8,499 nt of DNA from Bacillota bacterium. GTDB taxonomy: Bacteria; Bacillota; Clostridia; Peptostreptococcales; Anaerovoracaceae. This document shows, piece by piece, positions 1-6,472 of this stretch. A model generated the notes under the pieces. It was not told the DNA's origin, made no database searches, and saw only the letters and a list, made by a program, of their open reading frames with translations. The translations under genes were made by a program, and so were the position numbers. Position 1 is the first letter of the stretch. The number at the start of each line of letters is the position of its first letter. Location of the stretch: contig JAFZRK010000003.1 in assembly GCA_017619905.1 (NCBI GenBank), forward strand, positions 1 to 8,499, read 5' to 3'.

Positions 1-1
1 G

Positions 2-757
2 TACGCCTGCACCGTAAGCGCGGACAAGAGGGTGATGTTCGTCCACAACGACGTGGAGCGCAAGCTGGCGGAGGAGCCGAAATACAGGATACTGTGGCAC
101 TTCTTCAAGGGCAAGTTCGCGTACTACGACGAGTTCGCGGCGGTGTCGTCGGGCATAGTGGAGAGCTTCCGCAGAGCGTCGGGCACCGAAAAGCCGATAT
201 GGATAGTGCCAAACTACGTGGATACGGCGGAGATATTCCAGAAGGCGGACAAGCCGCTGGTGTTCCGCTTCGACGATACTAAATACAATCTGTGCGCCGT
301 GGGCCGGCTGTGCCATCAGAAGGGTTTCGACATACTTCTGGACATCTACGGACGCGCCGCGGAGCTGAGGCAGGATCTTCACCTGTACATAATCGGCGAC
401 GGACCGGACAAGGACGCGCTGCGCCTTAAGGCGCGCGACATGGAGATAGACCGCCGGATGACCTTCCTGGGCAGCCAGCCGAACCCCTACGCGTACATGT
501 CCCACATGGACGGACTGGCGCTTACCAGCCGCTACGAGGGACAGGGCATGGTGATAATGGAGGCCAAGGCGCTGGGCCTGGATCTGTACGTGTCCAGGAA
601 CCTGGAGGGCTGCAACCAGGGCATACGCTGCTCGGACGACATCGCGGCGGAGCTTCTGACGGCGGACAAGAAGGTGAAGGTGCGCGACGATCTGAGCGCC
701 TACAACAGGAACATCTCCAGGCAGCTGGACAGGATCTTCGGAATAAGGCGCGACTGA
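2..757 (+). CDS. GT4-family glycosyltransferase, 5'-truncated by the window edge
   Basis: This is the C-terminal two-thirds of a retaining glycosyltransferase that probably moves a sugar from a nucleotide-sugar to a lipid-linked glycan on the cytoplasmic membrane face. The frame is open from base 2 (residues YACTVSADKR precede the first GTG/ATG at 32-37), so the start lies upstream and those codons are internal. The visible part has the end of the acceptor domain, then a Rossmann-like donor domain with the GT4 pattern AVGRLCHQKGFDILL and YIIGDGP. It also has an intact EX7E motif in YEGQGMVIMEAKALG, with glutamate codons at 536-538 and 560-562. The protein ends soon after the donor domain. Isoleucine is mostly ATA (11 of 16; 5 ATC, no ATT). 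It opens the visible polysaccharide operon. The fold is clear; the sugar and linkage cannot be read from the sequence. Confidence 0.88.
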   Translation, partial: YACTVSADKRVMFVHNDVERKLAEEPKYRILWHFFKGKFAYYDEFAAVSSGIVESFRRASGTEKPIWIVPNYVDTAEIFQKADKPLVFRFDDTKYNLCAVGRLCHQKGFDILLDIYGRAAELRQDLHLYIIGDGPDKDALRLKARDMEIDRRMTFLGSQPNPYAYMSHMDGLALTSRYEGQGMVIMEAKALGLDLYVSRNLEGCNQGIRCSDDIAAELLTADKKVKVRDDLSAYNRNISRQLDRIFGIRRD

Positions 758-770
758 ACCGGCAGCGCGG

Positions 771-787
771 AACAGCCCGGAGCTGTT
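771..787. repeat. Small inverted repeat between the two glycosyltransferase genes
   Basis: AACAGC (771-776) and GCTGTT (782-787) are perfect inverted arms around a 5-base loop, CCGGA. The stem is only 6 bp (7 with a G-T pair) and no T-run follows, so it is not a convincing terminator. It might slow decay or cause weak pausing between the genes. It could also be chance. Confidence 0.3.
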
Positions 788-821
788 TGACAGGATGCCT
801 GCAGACCCAGGAATAAAAAAC

Positions 822-825
822 GGAG
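822..825 (+). promoter_or_regulatory. Ribosome binding site supporting a TTG start
   Basis: GGAG at 822-825 sits 6 nt before the TTG at 832. It supports TTG as the true start of the second glycosyltransferase, because translation from there gives the canonical GT4 N terminus MKILFLINKAGDGGSER. Any later start would remove the conserved first beta-strand and glycine-rich loop. Confidence 0.65.
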
Positions 826-831
826 CAGTCT

Positions 832-1941
832 TTGAAGATACTTTTTCTTATAAACAAGGCCGGGGACGGCGGCAGCGAGCGCTTCGTGCTGGACCTGGCG
901 GAAGAGCTTGGGAGACGCGGGAACGACTGCATCCTGGGCTACTGTCTGGAGGGCCCGCTGGCCGAAAAGGCGCGGGCCGCGGGAATTAAGACCGCGCGTA
1001 TCGGGCTGGAGCGTAAGGACTTTTTTTCTGCGCCACAGAGGATAGCGGAGCTGTGCCGGCTCGAGGGCGTGGACGTCATCCACGCGCAGTTTCCGAGGGA
1101 GAACCTGTACGCGCTGAGGTCGCTTAAGCATTACGGCAGGCCGAAAGTGGTCTACACCTGCCACTGGTATCAGGAGCAGGGCGCAAGGTGGCGGCTGATG
1201 AACAGGGCGTTTGCGGACAGGCAGTTCGCAGCGGCGGCTGTTTACGAAGAAGGCGCGGAGATACTGAAAAACAACGGATTCGCGGAGGACAAGGTCTGCG
1301 TCATCCACAACGGCGTAAAGCTTTTGTCTCCGGAGGAACTGTCTGCAGCCCAAGCAGCGCGGAGCAGCCGGAAAGCGGAAGACCTGCCTGGGCAGGCGGA
1401 CGTTTTCGAGTGCTGCGTTCTGAGCAGATATTCCCCGGAAAAAGGCCTGGACATGCTGCTGGACGGCATCAAACTGGTGGATGCGGACAGGCCGCTTCGC
1501 TGCACGGTATACGGCGGCGGGGAGCTCTATCAGCATATTGCGGACCGCGTAAAGGCGGAAGGACTGGAGACCAGGGTCGTCCAGGGCGGCTACATACAGG
1601 ATACAAGGGACGCGCTGCTGCGCTCGGATCTGTACCTTAGCCCCGCGGAAAAAGAGGGCATGAGCATGGGGCTTCTGGAGGCGCTGGCGGCGGGGCTGCC
1701 CTGCGTGGCAACGGACACCGGGGCCTCGCGGAGCATCGCGGAGGACGAACCGCGCTGCGGCACCTGCGTAAATGTCGGCGACGCGGAGGGATTCGCGGCA
1801 GCCATAAAACGTTACATGGAAGACGGGGACCTGCTTGCGTCTCACTCGGAGGCCGCGCTGGTAAAAGCGCAGAGCTTCGGCATAGAACGCATGGCGGACG
1901 AATACCTTCGGCTCTACGAAAACGGGCCGGAGGGCATATAG
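832..1941 (+). CDS. GT4-family glycosyltransferase
   Basis: This is a complete 369-residue retaining glycosyltransferase of the GT-B fold, a normal length for GT4. The N-terminal acceptor domain starts MKILFLINKAGDGGSER, which matches the glycine-rich opening of the Glyco_transf_4 domain, and continues through VYTCHW and VIHNGV. The C-terminal donor domain includes LSRYSPEKGLDMLLDG and TVYGGGEL. The EX7E motif is intact as E275-GMSMGLL-E283, followed by LAAGLPCVATDTG. There is no signal peptide or membrane span, so it acts in the cytoplasm, probably at the membrane on a lipid-linked glycan. It starts 74 nt after the previous glycosyltransferase and its stop shares a base with the next gene's Shine-Dalgarno, so the three genes are almost certainly one transcript. 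A T7 run at 1021-1027 is the only slippery tract in it. Donor and acceptor are unknown. Confidence 0.93.
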   Translation: MKILFLINKAGDGGSERFVLDLAEELGRRGNDCILGYCLEGPLAEKARAAGIKTARIGLERKDFFSAPQRIAELCRLEGVDVIHAQFPRENLYALRSLKHYGRPKVVYTCHWYQEQGARWRLMNRAFADRQFAAAAVYEEGAEILKNNGFAEDKVCVIHNGVKLLSPEELSAAQAARSSRKAEDLPGQADVFECCVLSRYSPEKGLDMLLDGIKLVDADRPLRCTVYGGGELYQHIADRVKAEGLETRVVQGGYIQDTRDALLRSDLYLSPAEKEGMSMGLLEALAAGLPCVATDTGASRSIAEDEPRCGTCVNVGDAEGFAAAIKRYMEDGDLLASHSEAALVKAQSFGIERMADEYLRLYENGPEGI

Positions 1942-1950
1942 GAGGACAGG

Positions 1951-2442
1951 ATGAAGGTCGCGGACGAAAAAGGAAGACTGTTCGGAAAGATCAACATAAT
2001 AGACCTGCTGGTGATCATCGTGATACTGGCGGCGGTCTGCTTCGCCGTGTTCCGCTACGTTCTCCCGGGCAGGGACAAGGGCGAGGAGCAGGCGTGCGAG
2101 ATGGTCCTGTTCTGCCACGACGCTCCGCGCTTTACTGCGGAGCAGATAAAGGTGGGCGACACCGTGTGGGATCAGGGCCTGGACGTAGACCTCGGAACCG
2201 TAAAGAGCGTTGAGATCCTGCCTCTCATGGAGACTTCGGCCGGCCCGGACGGCACGTCCGTGACCACTGAGAGCGACTGGCTGGTGAGCGTCGTTATTGT
2301 GTTAGATTCCAAAGGCGTAAAAGAGGAGCACGGCATACGCATAGACGGCTCGCTGTACGCGTCCGGGCACACGATGACCGTGTTCGCGGGCGAGGCGAAA
2401 CTCTATCTTAAGGTCCGCGAACTCAACTGGGCCGCAAAGTAA
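1951..2442 (+). CDS. DUF4330-family membrane-anchored protein
   Basis: A 163-residue protein that I place in the DUF4330 family from its opening MKVADEKGRLFGKINIIDL, followed at once by a hydrophobic helix (about residues 16-38). Lysines and arginine before the helix and a polar remainder suggest a single-pass anchor with the N terminus inside and about 120 residues outside. The outer part is beta-rich, with VGDTVWDQG and DLGTVKSVEI stretches and a C-terminal hydrophobic/polar alternation. There are no catalytic motifs I recognise. GGAGG at 1941-1945, 5 nt before the ATG, fixes the start. It lies 9 nt after a glycosyltransferase and 67 nt before the polymerase/ligase, so a role in assembly, length control or export of the polysaccharide is a reasonable inference. 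The biochemical function is unknown. Confidence 0.8.
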   Translation: MKVADEKGRLFGKINIIDLLVIIVILAAVCFAVFRYVLPGRDKGEEQACEMVLFCHDAPRFTAEQIKVGDTVWDQGLDVDLGTVKSVEILPLMETSAGPDGTSVTTESDWLVSVVIVLDSKGVKEEHGIRIDGSLYASGHTMTVFAGEAKLYLKVRELNWAAK

Positions 2443-2451
2443 AACAAACCG

Positions 2452-2496
2452 GCCCGCGGGCGGCCGTGCAGGCAAACTGACTAACGTGCTGCGGCC
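2452..2496. repeat. GC-rich palindrome and stem-loop in the gap before the polymerase gene
   Basis: The 67-nt gap holds the perfect 10-bp palindrome GCCCGCGGGC (2452-2461). Next to it are two arms that can pair with a 2-nt bulge: GGCC-GT-GCAG (2462-2471) and CTGCGGCC (2489-2496). The AAGG Shine-Dalgarno of the next gene follows immediately at 2499-2502. With no T-run this is not a standard terminator. It could tune translation or transcript stability of the polymerase gene. The structure is by eye only. Confidence 0.35.
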
Positions 2497-2509
2497 AAAA
2501 GGATGACAC

Positions 2510-4048
2510 ATGCTTTCTGACAGCATACTCGGAAAGATAAATATCTGCTGGGAACAGAGCGCATGCTGTAAGCTGTGCTCTGCTGTTCTTTTGTTTTTCT
2601 CACGCGCGTGGGAGAGCAGCGTCTTAAGACGGGCGCTGTATCTGCTGGCGAGCTTTGCCGGACGCGCCGAAAACAGCGTCCTGAGAAGGACCCTGAGGCG
2701 CGTTTCGGAAGCGGTGTTATCCGCTGTACGCGCGCTGGAGAGCAAGCTGGCTCCCGCAGGGGGCGGCAGCGCTTTCGTAAACGCTGCGTCCTCTTCGGCG
2801 CTCGGAAAGCCGGGAAGGATCACCGGCATGGTGTTCCTTGTGATGTTCTGCGTTCCGCACTCCGCGTGGCGCAACTGGTACGCGCTGGCTGCTGCGGCGG
2901 TGCTTTTTATTGGCGCCGTATTCCTTTCGGCGGCAGGAAAAAGACCCGTCGTGACTGCGGCGGACCTGGGGCTTCCCTGCTTTGTCTTCGCGGTGTCCTG
3001 CGTCATATCGCTGCTCTGCTCGGAGGCCGTATATGACAGTCTGCGCGTGCTGGCGTTCTTTGCGGCGGCGTTCATGTTCATGTGGGCCGCTGCTGCAGGC
3101 ATTTCGGACAGGGCGGCGCTTAAGGAGCTTCTGGGATGGATATACGCGGCGGTAATGATCGTGTCGCTGCTGGGAATAGCTCAGAAGATCGCGGGCGTGG
3201 CGGCCAACGCTTCGCAGACAGATCTTGCGCTCAACCCGGGGCTCGGCAGGGTGTACTCCTCGCTGGAGAACCCCAACAACTTCGCGGAATTCCTGGTGAT
3301 GTTCGCGCCTCTGTGCGCGGTCTTCGCGGCTTCTGCGCGTACTCCTCTGCGCCGGCTTGCGCTGGCCGTGGGCCTGTCGCTTCCTGTTGCGGCGCTGCTC
3401 CTTACATATTCAAGATCCGGCTGGCTCTCCGCAGCACTCACCGTCATCCTTTTCGTATACTTCACGAAGCGCAGCATACTGCCGCTGCTCTTCGTGCTGG
3501 GCCTCGTCGCGATACCATTCCTGCCGTCAGGCGTGCTCCTGCGGCTCTCCAACATGTTCAACCCGGCGGACACCAGCGCGGACTACCGGCTCAGGATATG
3601 GGAGACCTCGCTCCGTCTGCTGGCCGACCAGCGCAGGTTCCTGACAGGCATAGGCCCGGGCACCGCCACGCTGGCGGCGCAGGTAGAACTGTTCGCGGAC
3701 GAATACGTGCTCTCCGGCATAGTGCATTCTCAGATGCTGTACCTGGAGCTCGTCATAGAATTCGGAATGCTGGGGCTGGTCTCCGGCACCCTGATGTTCG
3801 CGGTCCCTGCGGTCCGCGCTGCCTTCGTGATCAAGCGCCTCGGGACCCACAGCATCGAGACCCGCGTTCTTGCGGCCTGTGTGTCGTCCGTCTTCGGTAT
3901 GGCGCTGTTCGGCCTGTTCGAATACACATGGTTCTACCCGCGCGTTCTGTTCGGATCGTTCCTGCTTCTTGGAATGCTGCGCGCCGCGATGCGCATCGCG
4001 GAGGCAGAGGGTCCTGAAAAGCTTCAGGCGGCGGAGGCAGAGTCATGA
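2510..4048 (+). CDS. O-antigen ligase / Wzy-type polymerase family membrane protein
   Basis: A 512-residue multi-pass membrane protein of the O-antigen ligase (Wzy_C/WaaL) superfamily, which transfers or polymerises lipid-linked glycans on the outer membrane face. Hydrophobic spans begin near residues 104, 123, 152, 178, 208, 258, 283, 308, 323 and 410, with more to residue ~495. Family landmarks are RVYSSLENPNNFAEF (247-261), TYSRSGWL (299-306), RLRIWETSL (360-368), GIGPG (380-384) and HSQMLYLELVIEFG (406-419). Many relatives have HN where this one has HS. The first ~100 residues are unusual: amphipathic helices repeating a motif around S-V-L-R-R about every 19-20 residues. The ATG has AAGG 7 nt upstream and the stop overlaps the next gene as ATGA, indicating coupled translation. 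In a Gram-positive-type cell, a polymerase or a ligase attaching glycan to wall or protein are both possible. Confidence 0.87.
   Translation: MLSDSILGKINICWEQSACCKLCSAVLLFFSRAWESSVLRRALYLLASFAGRAENSVLRRTLRRVSEAVLSAVRALESKLAPAGGGSAFVNAASSSALGKPGRITGMVFLVMFCVPHSAWRNWYALAAAAVLFIGAVFLSAAGKRPVVTAADLGLPCFVFAVSCVISLLCSEAVYDSLRVLAFFAAAFMFMWAAAAGISDRAALKELLGWIYAAVMIVSLLGIAQKIAGVAANASQTDLALNPGLGRVYSSLENPNNFAEFLVMFAPLCAVFAASARTPLRRLALAVGLSLPVAALLLTYSRSGWLSAALTVILFVYFTKRSILPLLFVLGLVAIPFLPSGVLLRLSNMFNPADTSADYRLRIWETSLRLLADQRRFLTGIGPGTATLAAQVELFADEYVLSGIVHSQMLYLELVIEFGMLGLVSGTLMFAVPAVRAAFVIKRLGTHSIETRVLAACVSSVFGMALFGLFEYTWFYPRVLFGSFLLLGMLRAAMRIAEAEGPEKLQAAEAES
2558..2743 (+). repeat. Degenerate helical repeat encoded at the 5' end of the polymerase/ligase gene
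   Basis: Residues 17-78 read as about three related units of 19-20 residues, starting at S17 (SACCKL), S37 (SVLRRAL) and S56 (SVLRRTL). A shorter related start, SIL, is at residue 5. The second and third units are also alike at DNA level (AGCAGCGTCTTAAGACGG and ACAGCGTCCTGAGAAGG). Each unit has a basic pair followed by a hydrophobic stretch, as in an amphipathic helix. The repeat sits before the first true membrane span, so it is probably on the cytoplasmic face. Confidence 0.55.
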
Positions 4049-4773
4049 GCGGTCGGATCTATTTACGGGGCATCCCGCTGGACGTCCTTACGTCCTCCGA
4101 AGCCGCACAGCGCATGGAGCAGCTGCTTTCTGCGGACGGCTGCAGCGTCGTCGTAACGCCCAACTGCGAGATCCTCTACGCTGCGGAAAAGAACGCGCAG
4201 CTGCGGGACGCTCTCAAAAACGCTGACCTTGCGGTCCCGGACGGCATAGGCGTCGTTAAAGCCGCAAAGATGGCCGGCATGCCCCTCAAAGAACGGCTTG
4301 CAGGCATAGATGTCTGCTTCGGCACGCTCAAGATCTGCGCGGAAAAAGGCGTCAGCGTGTTCCTCCTGGGCGGAAAGCCCGGCGTGGCGGAAAGAGCCGC
4401 GGAGAACCTTAAGGAGCAGATCCCCGGCCTTGTAATAGCCGGAACAGCTGACGGCTACTTCTCCGAATCAGAAGAGACTCAGATAATACAAACCATCAAC
4501 GACAGCGGCGCGGGCTTCCTTGCCGCGGGCCTCGGCTCCCCCAAACAGGAGCTGTTCATGTCGCGCAGCGCCTCAGCTCTTAAAACAAGGGCCTGCATGG
4601 GCGTCGGAGGCAGTCTGGACGTTTGGTCCAAAGACGTGGAAAGAGCCCCCGAGCGCTTCACGAAAGCCGGCCTGGAATGGCTCTTCCGTCTCGCAAAACA
4701 GCCCTCCAGGATCAAAAGAATAGTTAAGATTCCCGCCTATCTCCTGCTGGTAAAATTCACAAAAAAATCATAA
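4045..4773 (+). CDS. WecG/TagA/CpsF-family glycosyltransferase (GT26)
   Basis: A 242-residue inverting transferase that usually adds the second sugar (often N-acetylmannosaminuronate, N-acetylmannosamine or glucose) to an undecaprenyl-linked first sugar at the inner membrane surface. Family motifs run in order: VVVTPNCEIL (35-44), VPDGIGVV (64-71), ERLAGID, FLLGGKPGVAERAAENL, LGSPKQELF, GVGGSLDVWS, and RAPERFTKAGLEWLFRL. T38 and D66 align with the threonine and catalytic aspartate described for TagA. The basic, hydrophobic C-terminal tail (about 196-242) matches the appendage that brings TagA-type enzymes to the membrane. GGAGG at 4033-4037 lies 7 nt before the ATG, which overlaps the stop of the polymerase gene by 4 nt. 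It is the last gene of the polysaccharide operon. Which sugar it moves cannot be told from sequence, so no symbol is given. Confidence 0.93.
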   Translation: MSGRIYLRGIPLDVLTSSEAAQRMEQLLSADGCSVVVTPNCEILYAAEKNAQLRDALKNADLAVPDGIGVVKAAKMAGMPLKERLAGIDVCFGTLKICAEKGVSVFLLGGKPGVAERAAENLKEQIPGLVIAGTADGYFSESEETQIIQTINDSGAGFLAAGLGSPKQELFMSRSASALKTRACMGVGGSLDVWSKDVERAPERFTKAGLEWLFRLAKQPSRIKRIVKIPAYLLLVKFTKKS

Positions 4774-4790
4774 CTCTATTTAGTGTATAT

Positions 4791-4819
4791 TTTACATTTG
4801 CAAAATTATGTAGTATACT
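4791..4819 (+). promoter_or_regulatory. Housekeeping (sigma-70/sigma-A type) promoter for the ftsEX operon
   Basis: TTTACA (4791-4796) and TATACT (4814-4819) are separated by exactly 17 nt. Each differs from the consensus TTGACA or TATAAT by one base. Transcription would start near 4826, giving a leader of about 37 nt with the Shine-Dalgarno inside it. The surrounding AT-rich sequence fits a promoter. The alternative -35 TTGCAA (4798-4803) would leave a spacer of only 10 nt and is less likely. Confidence 0.75.
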
Positions 4820-4820
4820 A
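4811..4820. promoter_or_regulatory. 10-bp palindrome over the -10 box, possible operator
   Basis: TAGTATACTA is a perfect palindrome that contains the whole -10 hexamer. A looser pair, CTATA (4818-4822) and TATAG (4831-4835), overlaps the probable start site. A repressor binding here would block the promoter. Palindromes of A/T-rich sequence arise easily by chance, so the assignment is tentative. Confidence 0.3.
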
Positions 4821-4847
4821 TAGTTTGATTTATAGCATCTTAGGGGT

Positions 4848-4854
4848 AAAGGAG
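4848..4854 (+). promoter_or_regulatory. Strong ribosome binding site for the ftsE TTG start
   Basis: AAAGGAG is a near-perfect Shine-Dalgarno lying 8 nt before the TTG at 4863. It identifies TTG as the start although an ATG occurs at 4855. That ATG abuts the Shine-Dalgarno and is followed by only two codons and a stop. Confidence 0.75.
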
Positions 4855-4862
4855 ATGTCCTG

Positions 4863-5546
4863 TTGATCGATTTCAAGAACGTGACCAAGGTCTACGCGGA
4901 TACTGTGGCACTTAAAAATGCGACCCTCCATATAGATCAGGGCGATTTTGTATTTGTCGTAGGTCCCACGGGCTCCGGAAAATCCACCTTCATAAAGCTC
5001 ATCTCCAAGCTGATCGAGCCGGACGAAGGCGAGGTCTACGTAGAGGGAAAGCCGCTCAGCAAAATGTCCAACAGGGACGTCGCGTTCTTAAGAAGAGACA
5101 TCGGCATGGTCTTCCAGGACTTCAAGCTTCTGGACAACAAGACCGTATTCGACAACGTCGCGTTCGCCATGGAAGTGGTACGCTGCAGCAGGCGCACCAT
5201 AGACAGGCAGGTCCCGCAGATGCTGTCCGTAATGGGCATCGAGGATAAGGCGAACAACTACCCGAGCGAGCTCTCCGCCGGAGAACAGCAGAGGGTCGCC
5301 ATAGCCAGGGCCATAATAAACAACCCGCGCATATTCATAGCGGACGAGCCCACCGGCAACCTGGATTCGGATACGGCCTGGGAGATAATGCAGCTCCTGG
5401 AACTGATCAACAAGCGCGGCACCACCGTGGTGATGGTAACTCACGCCAAGGACATAGTAAAACGCATGCAGAAACGCGTCATTTCCATAGACGAGGGCAC
5501 CATAATCCGCGACAGCAGGGGAGGAGACTACGGGTTCGATGATTAG
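4863..5546 (+). CDS. ftsE: Cell-division ABC transporter ATP-binding protein FtsE
   Basis: FtsE is the cytoplasmic ATPase of the FtsEX complex, which uses ATP to switch on peptidoglycan hydrolases across the membrane rather than to move a solute. The 227-residue length is typical. All ABC motifs are present: Walker A GPTGSGKST (34-42), Q-loop Q85 in MVFQDFKLL, signature LSAGEQQR (137-144), Walker B IFIADEP (157-163), D-loop NLDS (166-169) and switch histidine H194. The signature has alanine at A139 where LSGGE is most usual; I regard this as a tolerated variant. The start is TTG, giving MIDFKNVTKVY, which aligns with the FtsE N terminus. It is the first gene after a strong promoter, and its last 8 nt overlap ftsX, so the two subunits are translationally coupled. 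Confidence 0.96.
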   Translation: MIDFKNVTKVYADTVALKNATLHIDQGDFVFVVGPTGSGKSTFIKLISKLIEPDEGEVYVEGKPLSKMSNRDVAFLRRDIGMVFQDFKLLDNKTVFDNVAFAMEVVRCSRRTIDRQVPQMLSVMGIEDKANNYPSELSAGEQQRVAIARAIINNPRIFIADEPTGNLDSDTAWEIMQLLELINKRGTTVVMVTHAKDIVKRMQKRVISIDEGTIIRDSRGGDYGFDD

Positions 5547-6447
5547 AGGCGTTCTCTATTCGTTAAAACAGGCATTCAGGCACGGCTTCAAGAACAAGGG
5601 GATGAGTCTGGCCTCCATATTCGCCATCACGGCCATGATGCTGATTCTGGCGCTGTTCTTCTTCCTTACGGTAAACGTCAGCTTCCTTACGGAGAACATA
5701 AAGGACCAGTTCGGCACCATAGAGGTCTTCCTTAAGGACGAGACCACCAAGGAGCAGGCGGCCAACATGATCACCAGCATCAAGGAGATGCAGGGCGTGG
5801 AGAATGCCGAATACATAACCAAAGAGCAGGCGATGGAGGAGTTCAAGACCCGCTGGGGCAGCAACGCCTACCTGCTGGACGGGCTCGCGGACAACCCGCT
5901 GCCCAATTCCATAAGGATAACTCTCTCCGAGCTCGAGTCCGGAGATTTCATAGCAACTACGGCCGCCAGTCTTCCCGGCGTGGAGGACGTCCGCTTCTAC
6001 AGGGAGGAAGTGGGCAAGGTGATAAAGGTCTCCAACACCATACAGAAAGGAGCCCTCATAGTCATCATATTCCTGGTAGTCGTCTCCCTGGTGGTCGTGT
6101 CCAATACCATAAAGCTTACGGTAATGGCGCGGCAGGACGAGATCCAGAACATGCGCTACGTGGGCGCTACCAACTGGTTCATAAGAGGCCCCATGTTTCT
6201 GGAGGGAATAATAATCGGCTGCATATCCGCGGCCATCTCGATAGTTCTGTCGTCAGTTATTTATACACGGCTCTGCGAAACACTGGGAGAGCAGGCGTTC
6301 CAGCTCTTCTCTGCTTCGCTCGTGGATCCGCAGTTCCTTATTAAGAACATCATCTGGATATTCTTTGCCCTGGGTATTGGCATAGGAGCTTGCGGAAGCA
6401 TAGTGTCCATGAGGCGCTATCTCAACCGTAAAGGGGAAACTGTTTAG
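5539..6447 (+). CDS. ftsX: Cell-division permease-like protein FtsX
   Basis: FtsX is the membrane subunit of FtsEX. Its outer loop binds a coiled-coil hydrolase or activator, and FtsE drives the conformational change. The 302 residues show the family layout: a short basic N terminus, first span about residues 24-45, a large extracellular domain about 46-170 with the conserved NPLPNSIRI stretch, second span about 173-195, then MARQDEIQNMRYVGATNWFI leading to the third span and a fourth near 268-290, with a basic tail (MRRYLNRKG). The ATG at 5539 is inside ftsE and is preceded by GGGGAGGAG (about 5518-5526). The next gene, 25 nt downstream, encodes the probable extracellular partner. Confidence 0.95.
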   Translation: MIRGVLYSLKQAFRHGFKNKGMSLASIFAITAMMLILALFFFLTVNVSFLTENIKDQFGTIEVFLKDETTKEQAANMITSIKEMQGVENAEYITKEQAMEEFKTRWGSNAYLLDGLADNPLPNSIRITLSELESGDFIATTAASLPGVEDVRFYREEVGKVIKVSNTIQKGALIVIIFLVVVSLVVVSNTIKLTVMARQDEIQNMRYVGATNWFIRGPMFLEGIIIGCISAAISIVLSSVIYTRLCETLGEQAFQLFSASLVDPQFLIKNIIWIFFALGIGIGACGSIVSMRRYLNRKGETV

Positions 6448-6472
6448 GGAAGCAGTTTATTAGGGGGATAAA

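Larger units (their letters stand above)
4774..4862. other. AT-rich intergenic island between the polysaccharide and ftsEX operons
   Basis: This 89-nt gap is about 28% GC in a clearly GC-rich window. It holds the promoter and Shine-Dalgarno for ftsE. I see no GC-rich hairpin followed by Ts after the GT26 stop, so no intrinsic terminator is visible and readthrough into ftsEX is possible. Confidence 0.7.

Noticed and set aside
771..790. Possible intrinsic terminator after the first glycosyltransferase
   Set aside because: The stem is only 6 bp and is followed by TGACAGG, not a T-tract. The next gene clearly continues the same pathway.
700..2118. A 472-codon open frame on the minus strand
   Set aside because: It lies opposite the second glycosyltransferase and DUF4330 genes, has low-complexity Arg/Ala/Pro/Leu-rich sequence with no family motifs, and is explained by GC-rich codon use on the other strand.
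3136..4017. A 293-codon plus-strand open frame in another phase within the polymerase gene
   Set aside because: Its translation is rich in Arg, Gly and Ala with no membrane spans or motifs. The overlapping frame has clear O-antigen ligase landmarks.
4855..4866. A tiny upstream reading frame (ATG, two codons, stop) overlapping the ftsE start
   Set aside because: Its ATG directly abuts the Shine-Dalgarno, so initiation there would be very poor. The same Shine-Dalgarno is ideally spaced for the TTG of ftsE.
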